Shown: piece by piece, positions 1 through 7,136 of the stretch
Position numbering within the stretch: position 1 is the stretch's first letter
Layout: every line of letters begins with the position of its first letter
Origin: Chloroflexota bacterium
Lineage (GTDB): Bacteria > Chloroflexota > Dehalococcoidia > UBA2985
DNA length: 20,850 nt
Assembly (NCBI GenBank): GCA_016210515.1
Contig: JACQTZ010000022.1
Coordinates: 1-20,850, forward strand
Direction: 5' to 3'
Position numbers and translations under genes: made by a program
The notes under the pieces: generated by a model
Told to the model about the DNA's origin: nothing
What the model saw: only the letters and a program-made list of their open reading frames with translations
The model's database searches: none

Positions 1-255
1 CCCCCATTCTCGCCTTCCCCCATCGAGGGGGAAGGGATATGGTGAGCTCCGATTCCACTCCGTTCCATACGGAGTCCGATGAAGTCGGACTTGTCGAGCC
101 TTGGGGCGTCCAATACATGTGGAGCGTCCCCAACTCCTCACAAACCTCCTCCTCCATCAAGGGGGAGGATTGTCGGGGGGTGTTGCAGGAAAGCCGCCAA
201 ATGGGTTGTAGCCTGTGGCGTCTCACCACGGCTCCCCTCCAGACGCGCCGCCTCT
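1..255. repeat. Intergenic palindromic repeats at left edge
   Basis: No gene is supported here. A perfect 9-bp inverted repeat with a 5-nt loop lies at 13-21/27-35 (CCTTCCCCC/GGGGGAAGG), and a second, imperfect pyrimidine/purine hairpin at about 147-170. Positions 43-90 are an inverted copy of 4857-4904 (47 of 48 bases identical) and contain smaller palindromes around CTCCGTTCCATACGGAG. Open frames across this stretch have no recognisable protein and cut through the palindromes. These look like dispersed extragenic repeats in the 3' flank of the M16 gene. Confidence 0.7.
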
Positions 256-2916
256 TCAGCCGCCTTGAATCACCCGTCCCTCGTGGTCTACCAGGCACAA
301 CGGGAGACCAATCTCCCGCAGGCCCGGCTCCACCACCTTCCGGTCTCCCACTACCAGCACCACCAAACGGCTGTTGGTTATGCGCTCCCGGGCCACGCGC
401 CTTACGTCGTCCAGGGACACCGCCTCAATCCTGGCGGCCAGGGTGCGGTAGTAGTCGTCTGGGAGGTCAAAGGACACCAGAGGGACCAGTTGTTCGAGCA
501 CCTGCCCAGACGTCTCGAAGGACGAGGGAAACTGGCGCAGCATGGTTGTTTTGGCCTCTTCAAGTTCCATCTCGGTGATCGGCCGGCCGCCCCCGATATC
601 CTGGAACTCCCTCAGGGTCTCCTGCACCGTCTCCCTGGTAACGTCCGTCTGGACTCCACCTCCGGCCAGCAGCAACGACGAGCCACGGTACCACTCGATC
701 CAGGAGTGATAGCCATAGGTATATCCCTTGTCCTCGCGCAGGTTCAGGTTGAGCCTGGCCGTGAACTGTCCTCCGAACAGGTGGTTCAACAAGACCAGGG
801 CAAGGTAGTCGGGATGCTGGCGCGGCACCCCCGTGTGTCCAAACCGGATGACCGACTGGGCGGCTTCGGGTTTGTCCATCAGGAACAGCGTGGTGGAGTC
901 TGGCCCTGAAGGGTTCACGGCCTTCTCAACGACCCTGGCCCCCTGGCCCTTCCAGCCCACCAGGTGCTCTTCCGCCAGCTTCGCAACCTCTTCCAGGGAG
1001 ATATCTCCCACCACCAGCAGTGCGGCGCTCTTTGGGCCGAAGTTTTTCTCAAAGTAGCCCACCAGGTCCTGCCGAGAGAGTGTCTCCAGGGCATCCTCGG
1101 TGCCGTTGACGGGGTGGCCGTAGGCGCTTTCTTTCCCATACACGAGAGCGGGCGCTGCCCGGCCGGCCAGGGCCGCGGGGTCGTCTCGCGTGCGCCGTAG
1201 AGACGTCAGCCGCTCTCTCCTTATCCGGGTCAGTTCCTCTTCAGGGAAGGTGGGATTCTGCACCATGTCCGCCACCAGCTCCAGGGCCTTGGGGAAGTGC
1301 TTCGACAGGGTCTCGGCGATCAGCAGTGTCCGCTCTCTGCCGGTCATTGAGGCAAGCTGGCTGCCCATGAACTCGAACTCGTCGGCAATCTGCTGGCTGG
1401 AGCGAGTGGCTGTCCCTTCCTGGAGCATGGCCGTGGCGAAAGAGGCAAGCCCGGGCAGAGCAGCGGGGTCTCGGACACCACCCGTATCCAGGAGCAGGCC
1501 AAAGGCCACCGCGGGAAGCCCGCGCTTTTCTACCACCAGCAGGTTCAGGCCGTTGGCCAGACGATGGCGCTGGGGGATGGGCGACACAAAGGAGGGAGGC
1601 GCAGCAGGGGATGGCTGTACGGTGCGGTCAATGGCAACGGTGGCGTGGCTTCGCGAGGGCTCTGGGAGCACCACCATCTGGACCTGGCGGCCCGCCAGAT
1701 AGGCATGGGCCACACGGCTCACGTCCTTGGGCTGCACCGCCAGGTAGCGCTCCACGTCCCGGTTTATCAGATCGGGGTCTCTCGCGAAGACGTTGAAGGC
1801 ATTGAGCCGGTTGGCTCTCCCTCCAAAGCCGCCGATGTTGGCCATCTGGCGGACCTGCCGCCACTCAATGCGATTCCTGGTTCGAGCCACCTCTTCAGGG
1901 GACGGGGGGCTTTCGCGTATCCGCTGTATTTCAACAAGAGCCGCCTCTTCTATCTCCTCGGCCGTATGTCCTGCCGCGGCGGTCACCTCCACGTGGAACT
2001 CTCCGGCTATCTCTGCCGGCCCGTGCCGTACGGTCACGCTCTGGGCAATACGCTGCTCGTATACCAGGGAGCGGTACAGGCGGGAGGTTTTGCCGTCACC
2101 CAGGATAGTAGCCAGCATGGAGAGCGGGGCTTCATCCTGGTGGAACCAGGCCACCGTGGGCCATGCCAGAGACAAACGCGGTAGAAGCACCCGGTCATAT
2201 AGAGTGAGGCGCACGTGCTCCTGAAGGGGAGAGTCCATGCGCCTGGCCCGAAGGAGGGCGGGGCCGGGAGCCAGCTCAGCAAAGTAGCGCTCCACCATTT
2301 TCCTGACCTCCTCCCGCTGGAAATCCCCTGCAATGGTCAGGCTGGCGTTGGAAGGAGTATAGAACCTCTGGAAGAAGGCACGAGCGTCGTCCAGGGTCGC
2401 CCGGTCCAGGTCTTCATGGAACCCGATGGTTGGCCAGTGGTAAGGATGGGGCAAGGGATACACCGCCCCCTGAAGGTGGATGGTGGACATGCCATAGGGG
2501 AAGTTGTCATAGCTTTGACGCCGCTCGTTTTTGACCACGTCTCGCTGCACGTCGAACCGGCGCTGGTCCAGGGCATCCAGCAGGAAACCCATGCGGTCCG
2601 ATTCCAGCCATAGCGCCAGATCCAGGTAGTTGGATGGCAGGTCCTCCCAGTAGTTGGTCCTATCTGAGTTGGTGGAGCCGTTCAACATGGCTCCTACCTT
2701 TTGCAAGGGGTCAAAATAGCTGCTGTCGTGGTGCTTGGACCCAGCAAACATGAGGTGCTCAAAGAGGTGGGCGTACCCTGTCTTGCCCGGCTCCTCGTCT
2801 CTGGAGCCAACGTGGTACCAGATATTTACTGCCACCAAGGGCAGCGACTTGTCCTGGTGAAGAATCACGTCCAGGCCGTTGGACAGGGTGAACTTTTCGA
2901 AAGAGATGGGATCCAT
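256..2916 (-). CDS. M16 family zinc metallopeptidase (two fused M16 halves)
   Basis: Predicted insulinase/pitrilysin-family zinc peptidase of 886 aa. The N-terminal half carries the inverted zinc motif HLFEH (H50, E53, H54) and a third ligand E131 in KNERR, 76 residues after H54, matching HxxEH-x76-E. The second half, from about residue 445 (RLANGLNLLVV), is another M16 fold whose HxxEH position reads LASFA, so it is probably non-catalytic. It keeps the substrate-binding segment LREDKGYTYG. This matches the fused M16B type in which one half is catalytic and the other completes the chamber. No clear signal peptide is seen. ATG at 2916 follows GGAGAA at good distance. It is monocistronic and divergent from the M42 gene, 247 bp away. 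The substrate is unknown; family members degrade peptides. Confidence 0.93.
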   Translation of the reverse strand: MDPISFEKFTLSNGLDVILHQDKSLPLVAVNIWYHVGSRDEEPGKTGYAHLFEHLMFAGSKHHDSSYFDPLQKVGAMLNGSTNSDRTNYWEDLPSNYLDLALWLESDRMGFLLDALDQRRFDVQRDVVKNERRQSYDNFPYGMSTIHLQGAVYPLPHPYHWPTIGFHEDLDRATLDDARAFFQRFYTPSNASLTIAGDFQREEVRKMVERYFAELAPGPALLRARRMDSPLQEHVRLTLYDRVLLPRLSLAWPTVAWFHQDEAPLSMLATILGDGKTSRLYRSLVYEQRIAQSVTVRHGPAEIAGEFHVEVTAAAGHTAEEIEEAALVEIQRIRESPPSPEEVARTRNRIEWRQVRQMANIGGFGGRANRLNAFNVFARDPDLINRDVERYLAVQPKDVSRVAHAYLAGRQVQMVVLPEPSRSHATVAIDRTVQPSPAAPPSFVSPIPQRHRLANGLNLLVVEKRGLPAVAFGLLLDTGGVRDPAALPGLASFATAMLQEGTATRSSQQIADEFEFMGSQLASMTGRERTLLIAETLSKHFPKALELVADMVQNPTFPEEELTRIRRERLTSLRRTRDDPAALAGRAAPALVYGKESAYGHPVNGTEDALETLSRQDLVGYFEKNFGPKSAALLVVGDISLEEVAKLAEEHLVGWKGQGARVVEKAVNPSGPDSTTLFLMDKPEAAQSVIRFGHTGVPRQHPDYLALVLLNHLFGGQFTARLNLNLREDKGYTYGYHSWIEWYRGSSLLLAGGGVQTDVTRETVQETLREFQDIGGGRPITEMELEEAKTTMLRQFPSSFETSGQVLEQLVPLVSFDLPDDYYRTLAARIEAVSLDDVRRVARERITNSRLVVLVVGDRKVVEPGLREIGLPLCLVDHEGRVIQGG

Positions 2917-3163
2917 GTCTTCTCCGAGTGTGCCAGTTCGGGGGTCTACCGCGGCGTTAAGAAGCGGCTGTTATAGGATTATAGCTTGAGCAAGGCTATC
3001 CCGCCACTGGGCTTCTGGCTTATGCAGGGTTTCTTGACAAGCTTGAACAATTCTCTAAACATTCACACCCTCTCTCACTCTGCCCCGCTTGACACCTTGC
3101 GAAATGTGTATACGCTACTGGTGTCCCTGGCATCACGAGTCAAGACCGTTGGGGGGGCAAGCA

Positions 3164-4246
3164 ATGGACAGCATAGAGTCTCTGCTAGAGGAGTTGACCA
3201 ACGCCTACGGCCCGTCGGGCTTTGAAGGCCCAGTCAGGGCCATTATGCAACGGGAGCTATCCACCCTTTGCAGCCACATAGAAACGGACGGCATGGGCTC
3301 CCTCATGGCAAGGCTGGGCGAGGACGACGATGCTCCTCGGATAATGATGGCAGCCCACATGGACGAGGTTGGTCTCATGGTCAAGTTCGTCACCCCGGAA
3401 GGGTACGTCAGGTTCCAGCCCCTGGGCGGGTGGCTGGACCAGGCACTGATCAACCAACGATGGGTCATACTCACCAGGAACGGGCCTGTGCCTGGCGTAA
3501 CGGGGGTAAAGACACCCCACGTCATGACCCCCGAGGCGCGCAACCAGCTCTTCCGACGCGAGCAGATGTTCATAGACGTGGGCGCCAGCAGCCAGCAGGA
3601 CGCCGCGGAGCGTCTGGGTATACGACCCGGAGACCCAGTCGCTCCGGAGAGCAGGTTCACGCCCCTCAGCGGAGGCTCCCTTTACATGGCCAAGGCCTGG
3701 GACGACCGCGCCGGCCTAGCGGTTATGGTCGAGACCATGCGACGCCTCAAGGCTATCTCCTTGCCCAATACCCTCTACGCGGTGGCTACTGTGCAGGAGG
3801 AGGTGGGGTTGCGCGGCGCCCAGACCTCCAGCTACAAGATAGAGCCAGATATAGGCATCAACCTGGAAGCGGGGGTAGCTGGAGACTATCCTGGCATCAC
3901 CCAAGAGGAGTCCCAGGAACGTGTGGGGCAAGGCCCGGCCATCTTCCTCCACGACACCTCCATGCTGCCCAACCTCAGGCTGCGAGACCTCTTCATAGAC
4001 GTGGCGAAGGAGAACGGGATTCCTTTGCAGTTCGATGTCCTCAGCGGCTACGGCGAGGATGGAGCCGAGATTCAGCGCTCCCGAGGTGGCGCTCCCACTA
4101 TCAACGTCGCCGTTCCAACTCGCTATCTCCACAGCCACCAGGGGATTATCAGCCGCCAGGACTTCGACCGCACCCTGGAGCTGATAGTCGCTGTTGTCCA
4201 AAGCCTGGATGCCGACACGGTGCAGCGCATGAGGAGCTTCGAGTAG
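3164..4246 (+). CDS. M42 family metallopeptidase (glutamyl/deblocking aminopeptidase type)
   Basis: Cytosolic dinuclear-metal aminopeptidase of the M42 family (PepA/FrvX/YsdC type), 360 aa from ATG 3164. The metal-site motifs appear in family order: AAHMDEVG (H65, D67), AWDDRAG (D180), QEEVGLRG (E212 likely general base, E213 ligand), NLEAGVAGD (E235) and RYLHS (H323). The longer in-frame start at 3089 would add 25 Cys/Trp-rich residues that lack family character. The 3164 start begins directly with the usual MDSIESLLEEL... helix and has only a G-rich weak ribosome site (GGGGGGG) upstream. The position normally occupied by Asp in the NLEAG segment is Glu here, which is seen in some relatives as far as I recall. 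Members are typically dodecameric and trim peptides from proteasomes or from uptake. The gene is divergent from M16; no operon partner is seen. Confidence 0.92.
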   Translation: MDSIESLLEELTNAYGPSGFEGPVRAIMQRELSTLCSHIETDGMGSLMARLGEDDDAPRIMMAAHMDEVGLMVKFVTPEGYVRFQPLGGWLDQALINQRWVILTRNGPVPGVTGVKTPHVMTPEARNQLFRREQMFIDVGASSQQDAAERLGIRPGDPVAPESRFTPLSGGSLYMAKAWDDRAGLAVMVETMRRLKAISLPNTLYAVATVQEEVGLRGAQTSSYKIEPDIGINLEAGVAGDYPGITQEESQERVGQGPAIFLHDTSMLPNLRLRDLFIDVAKENGIPLQFDVLSGYGEDGAEIQRSRGGAPTINVAVPTRYLHSHQGIISRQDFDRTLELIVAVVQSLDADTVQRMRSFE

Positions 4247-4498
4247 CAGGCTGCGGAAAAACCCTTTCGACCATCCCCCTGTCCCCCTTTCCTTCGCTTC
4301 GCTCAAGGACAGGCTCTGGCCAGGAAGGGGGGAAAAGAGATTTGTCTGGGGACACCCCAGACCCCGTCCCTTCGGCTCCGCTCAGGGCAAGCTCCGGGGT
4401 TTCGCCCCTCTGCACTCCTCCTTATCTTCATCGGCCTGCTAGAAGCCGCCAAGTCTCAAGAAGCCAAGAGATTGGCACGGGGCCAGGAGTTGAGACCG

Positions 4499-4660
4499 CC
4501 AGTGCCGTGGGGCGTTGCAATAAAAGAGCCCCGAAGCGCTTCGGTCGATGACCGTCCCGGTGGACCAAGCCGGGAGCTTCGGGGCCCGGTGCCTGCTGGT
4601 TTTCCGTAAACGGATACCAGAGCGCCTTTAGTGTCCAGTGCCGTTTACGTTACAGACACC
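4499..4660 (-). ncRNA. Candidate structured RNA or terminator with branched helix
   Basis: GCCCCGAAGC (4528-4537) pairs perfectly with GCTTCGGGGC (4576-4585) and encloses two more perfect hairpins: CGGTC-GAT-GACCG (4542-4554) and TCCCGG/CCGGGA (4555-4575). Together they form a three-way junction. Two further hairpins follow at 4596-4620 (CTGGT/ACCAG around TCCG-TAAA-CGGA) and 4631-4657 (GTGTC/GACAC). On the minus strand the closing helix is followed by TCTTTTATT, so it could end leftward transcripts from the frnE-like gene. The 10-mer CCAGTGCCGT is directly repeated at 4499-4508 and 4635-4644, flanking the core. CCGTTTA occurs three times (inside 4603-4614 on the minus strand, and at 4641 and 4671). 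No match to a named RNA family is recognised. Confidence 0.4.
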
Positions 4661-4798
4661 TCACTAGTAGTCCGTTTATCATCAGATAACAAATGGATCA
4701 CCTCCTTTCCTAGCATGGTGATACGATACACCCTAACCTGACCCCAGTGCAAGAGGGTTTTGCGGGATTTACCCCCCATCTTGTCGTACTGAAAGCTC

Positions 4799-4929
4799 GT
4801 AGGGGAATTGTCATTGCGAGCCCCGATTCCATCGGGACGTGGCAATGGTTCGGCTGGTCCGATTTCATCGGACTCCGTATGGAACGGAGTGGAATCGGAG
4901 CTCATCACGGCGTCTGGGGCGGGGCCCCT
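4799..4929. repeat. Mosaic palindromic repeat (copy A)
   Basis: Positions 4809-4854 match the reverse complement of 14180-14225 at 45 of 46 bases. Positions 4857-4904 match the reverse complement of 43-90 at 47 of 48. After 4904 the sequence resumes similarity to the 14180 side (CACGGCGTCTGG). The unit is therefore one repeat type interrupted by another. It includes palindromes such as TCCGATTTCATCGGA and CTCCGTATGGAACGGAG. It lies in the 3' flank of the frnE-like gene. Confidence 0.8.
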
Positions 4930-4985
4930 CTGTGCGCCGAATCCGTGGTTTATTCAAAAGCCCTGAACGTAGCGAAGAGTCCGAG

Positions 4986-5627
4986 CTAGCCTTCGCCGGC
5001 GGCTTTCTCTTTCTGCGCCGTCTCCGCCACCCGCTTGAAAAGCTCGTAGGGCTGCGCGCCGGAGAAGAAGTAACGTCCAATGATGAAGGAGGGTATGCCG
5101 TTGACTCCTATGGATAGGGCCTCATCGTACTGAGCCTGGGCCTGAGGGGTGTAGAAGCCCGTGTCCAGGCGCTCCCTCATCTCGTTAGCATCGAGGCCGA
5201 CCTGCGCCCCCAGCTGCTGGAGCACGGAGAGCTGCCCCAGGTTGGCACCATCCTCCCAGAAAGCCCGGTAGCACGCCCTGTGGAAGGGATCGAAGAGGCC
5301 CTTGTCCTTGGCAAACTCCGAGGCCTCAAAGGCCAGGCGGGTGTTGGGGGTGAGGGAGGCACGCCGCATGGTGAGCCCAGCCTCGTCCGCGACCTCGCCT
5401 ATGTGCCCCGTGAGGGGGGAGCCTGGCTTCTCACCCTCTCGGGGTGGTCGCACCATGCCCTCCGGAGGCATGTCCGGCCTGAGATAGAAGCTCTTGTAGC
5501 TGATTTCAAGGGGAAACTCCGCTGCTAGCTGGTCCAACCTGGCCAGGCCGATGTAGCACCAGGGTCATATGTAGTCGTACCACACGGTAACCGGAATGAT
5601 ACCCTCTCCATGCTCATGGGTTGTCAT
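4986..5627 (-). CDS. FrnE/DsbA-like oxidoreductase, probable selenoprotein (UxxC) with in-frame TGA
   Basis: Thioredoxin-fold thiol:disulfide oxidoreductase of the DsbA/FrnE type, 213 residues if TGA at 5565-5567 is read through. ATG 5627 follows AAGGAGGAG at ideal spacing. The frame runs VTVWYDYI, then TGA, then PWCYIGLARL, so the family's CPWC active site appears as U21-P-W-C24. The frame stays open to 4986. The downstream half keeps the helical insert and the cis-Pro loop GVNGIPSFIIG (P179), followed by SGAQPYELF as in FrnE proteins. Without readthrough the product would be a 20-residue peptide, and a start at 5537 would remove the active site. FrnE proteins reduce or isomerise disulfides; no signal peptide is visible, so it is probably cytosolic. 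A TGY-to-TGA mutation or sequencing error is the alternative. Confident in the family; moderately confident in selenocysteine. Confidence 0.85.
5529..5546 (-). promoter_or_regulatory. SECIS-like hairpin downstream of the in-frame UGA
   Basis: In the mRNA, CUGGCC pairs with GG(A)CCAG with a single bulged A, presenting the pentaloop AGGUU. The apical loop starts 24 nt after the UGA. Bacterial SECIS elements lie inside the coding region, with a short stem, an apical loop that has a G in its first two positions, and a loop 16-37 nt from the UGA. This hairpin meets those rules. It was folded by eye, and the segment is also coding, so pairing could be coincidental. Confidence 0.55.
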
Positions 5628-5762
5628 GGGTCTCCTCCTTCGCTCTCCTTCATTGTTGAGAGCCAGAGTTAATCGCGACATCGCCCCGAGGCTCCGTAGA
5701 TTTGCATATTGTAATAGAACTGCGCCTTCTCCGCCAGGCATCCTGGAGACCCTCGGTGCAGC

Positions 5763-6353
5763 ATGATGTTGTACAATCGGCACATGTCTCCCTCCCCTGC
5801 TAAGAATCACAACATGCCCTTGGGCAGGAGCCCTCGCATCGTTGTCGTGGGTTCAACGGGGTCCGGCAAGACGACCCTTGCCCAACAGCTCTCGTTACTG
5901 TTAGATGTCCGCCACATCGAGTTGGATGCTCTCCACTGGGAGGCCAACTGGACCCCCGCCCCAACAGATGTCTTCCGACAGCGAATACGGGACGCCCTTA
6001 AGGGAGACACTTGGGTCGTGGATGGCAACTACAGCGCGGTGCGCGACCTGGTGTGGCCCAGGGCAACTGTACTCGTTTGGCTCAACTATCCCCTGAGGGT
6101 GCTGATCTGGCGTCTCCTACGCCGAACCTTGCGACGAACACTGAGCAAAGAGGAACTCTGGAGTGGAAACCGTGAGCGATTCTCTACTCAGTTTCTCAGC
6201 CGCGACTCCCTGTTCCTGTGGCTGCTTCGCACCTACTGGCGGAGACGGCGAACCTACCCTATTGCCCTCAAGCAACCCGAGCATTCCCACCTTGAGGTAG
6301 TTATTTTACGCTCCCAGAGGGAGACTCGCGCTTGGCTGTCCACCATGGGGTGA
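5763..6353 (+). CDS. P-loop kinase, FlaR/adenylate-kinase-like
   Basis: Small P-loop NTPase of 196 aa resembling the 'topology modulation protein' FlaR and adenylate-kinase-like group. Walker A is GSTGSGKTT (residues 30-38), followed by ELDALHWEANW and by WVVDGNY, the substrate-site signatures of this group, and a basic arginine-rich lid region (RRTLRRTLSKEELWSGNRERF). The true phosphoryl acceptor is not established for the family. The first ATG (5763) is used here. ATGs at 5784 and 5814 are also possible, since the N-terminal 17 residues precede the conserved fold and no start has a strong ribosome site; GGAG lies 14 nt upstream of 5763. The gene is divergent from the frnE-like gene. Confidence 0.8.
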   Translation: MMLYNRHMSPSPAKNHNMPLGRSPRIVVVGSTGSGKTTLAQQLSLLLDVRHIELDALHWEANWTPAPTDVFRQRIRDALKGDTWVVDGNYSAVRDLVWPRATVLVWLNYPLRVLIWRLLRRTLRRTLSKEELWSGNRERFSTQFLSRDSLFLWLLRTYWRRRRTYPIALKQPEHSHLEVVILRSQRETRAWLSTMG

Positions 6354-6380
6354 TAGGTAGCCCACCGCCGCCCTACCAGG

Positions 6381-6418
6381 TTGCGAGCCCCGATTCGCGA
6401 ACTCATCGGGGCTCGCAA
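6381..6418. repeat. Perfect 14-bp inverted repeat
   Basis: TTGCGAGCCCCGAT and ATCGGGGCTCGCAA form a perfect 14-bp stem with a 10-nt loop, 28 bp after the P-loop kinase stop. The arms share the core TTGCGAGCCCCGAT with the repeats at 4809 and 14225, so this is a shorter member of the same dispersed palindromic family. It could stall transcription of the kinase gene, but there is no U-tract. Confidence 0.8.
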
Positions 6419-6469
6419 CGACGAGGGATTAGCCTTGCCACTGCCTGCAATGCTATAGCAGAAAGTCGG

Positions 6470-6514
6470 TGGTGGGCCCGGCAGGGATCGAACCTGCGAC
6501 CAATCGGTTATGAG
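6470..6514 (-). repeat. Duplicated tRNA 3' segment (putative attachment-site copy)
   Basis: This 45-bp segment matches 7025-7069 of the intact tRNA gene at 44 of 45 positions (difference G6498 versus T7053). It runs from the encoded CCA through the discriminator base, acceptor strand and T-arm up to the anticodon CAT. Beyond 6514 the D-arm and 5' acceptor strand are absent, so it cannot fold as a tRNA. It lies in the same orientation as the intact gene, 555 bp away, as expected for the distal end of an element inserted at a tRNA 3' end. Confidence 0.85.
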
Positions 6515-6524
6515 ATGGCCACCT

Positions 6525-6752
6525 CTACCCTCCGACTGCTGCCTCAAATTCATCCCGGCTGAGGCCCGCCTGGCGGAGGATAGATGCCAGAGTCCCTGCG
6601 GGTATCTCTCTCGCCCCCATCTTGACGATAACAGTGTGGGCCCTCTCAGGTGTTTGCCTTCTGAGCTTCAAGTGACTCCCGCGCTGGGACACCTGCTGGA
6701 ACCCCATCCGCTCCAGTACCCGCACTACCTCTCGGCTGCTATACGGTCCCAA
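6525..6752 (-). CDS. hicA: HicA-type mRNA interferase toxin
   Basis: A 75-residue HicA toxin, a small double-stranded-RNA-binding-like fold that cleaves mRNA. The N-terminal SSREVVRVLERMGFQQVSQ helix leads to GSHLKL with the catalytic His27, then VIVKMGAREIPAGTLASILRQAGLSRDEF, which is the family's strand-plus-helix ending. The start is TTG 6750-6752; the next Met (residue 16) would delete the conserved first helix. It overlaps the end of hicB by 14 bp, indicating translational coupling. The order is antitoxin first. Toxin activity and targets are inferred from the family. Confidence 0.9.
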   Translation of the reverse strand: MGPYSSREVVRVLERMGFQQVSQRGSHLKLRRQTPERAHTVIVKMGAREIPAGTLASILRQAGLSRDEFEAAVGG

Positions 6753-6960
6753 CGCTGAGCGTTTCCACTTCTACATTGGCTACCTGGATAACGTCCGAAT
6801 CTGGAGCATCTTCGAAGTAAAGCTCCAAGGCTTCTTGAATGGCTACTCGCGCCTCCTCACGCGTCTCTCCAAAGGAGGAGACATCCACGTTAAGCGCCTG
6901 GGCTACCCAGGCATTTCCTTCTCGATAGAACACAACTTCTATGGTGCGCATGGCTATCAC
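6739..6960 (-). CDS. hicB: HicB-type antitoxin
   Basis: A small HicB-fold antitoxin of 73 residues (70 from the ATG at 6951). It shows the family's partial RNase H-like core: an initial strand IEVVFYREGNAWVAQALNVDVSS, then GETREEARVAIQEALELYFED. It ends soon afterwards, so it lacks the C-terminal helix-turn-helix or ribbon-helix-helix DNA-binding domain of longer HicB proteins. Either GTG 6960 or ATG 6951 is possible, with the purine-rich GGAAGGCGAGAG upstream. A weak extended -10 (TGC-TAGGAG) with GTTAAA 17 bp upstream lies between this gene and the tRNA. It should neutralise the overlapping HicA. Confidence 0.85.
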   Translation of the reverse strand: MIAMRTIEVVFYREGNAWVAQALNVDVSSFGETREEARVAIQEALELYFEDAPDSDVIQVANVEVETLSVGTV

Positions 6961-7024
6961 TCTCGCCTTCCCTGCTAAAGAGGCGCTTCTCCTAGCACCT
7001 TCACGAACAGCTTTAACTGTAACA

Positions 7025-7099
<75 letters not shown>

Positions 7100-7107
7100 C
7101 ATATCCA

Positions 7108-7136
7108 AGATTAAGGCGGTATCACAGAGGTGTCAA
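7108..7136 (-). promoter_or_regulatory. Sigma70-type promoter of the tRNA gene
   Basis: Minus strand TTGACA (7131-7136), 17-bp spacer, TAATCT (7108-7113). The predicted start lies at or just before the tRNA 5' end at 7099. The -35 box overlaps the coaBC stop codon (7133-7135). Confidence 0.65.

Larger units (their letters stand above)
4247..4985. other. Long intergenic region with repeats and a structured element
   Basis: This 739-bp stretch lies between convergent genes. It contains a perfect 7-bp hairpin with a 3-nt loop (TCTGGGG/CCCCAGA, 4345-4361), a branched structured element (4499-4660, listed separately) and a mosaic repeat (4799-4929, listed separately). On the minus strand, 4645-4779 can encode 44 aa (MGGKSRKTLLHWGQVRVYRI...), whose VYRITMLGKEVI segment recalls the wing of winged-helix regulators. 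It lacks its own clear ribosome site and may be a gene remnant or chance. Positions 4694-4709 (+) read TGGATCACCTCCTTTC, the 3' end of 16S rRNA, so the minus strand carries a very long Shine-Dalgarno match. Confidence 0.6.

Noticed and set aside
3089..3163. 25-residue N-terminal extension of the M42 peptidase
   Set aside because: The Cys/Trp-rich extension (MTPCEMCIRYWCPW) lacks similarity to the family; the Met at 3164 begins the conserved fold.
4526..4590. tRNA-Sec gene near the selenoprotein candidate
   Set aside because: The branched fold lacks a T-loop GTTCGA-type sequence, a TCA anticodon in a 7-nt loop and a CCA-type acceptor end on either strand.
5565..5810. 81-codon minus-strand frame ending at the TGA
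   Set aside because: Its last 21 codons (20 residues and the TGA) are the start of the FrnE-like gene; the part upstream of 5627 crosses the ribosome site and resembles no protein.
6470..6540. Second functional tRNA gene
   Set aside because: The 5' acceptor strand and D-arm are missing and the anticodon stem is unpaired on its 5' side.
6332..6562. Open frame of 76 codons on the plus strand with WWARQGSNLRP
   Set aside because: It is the antisense of the duplicated tRNA segment and of the hicA end; such translated tRNA products are well-known false proteins.
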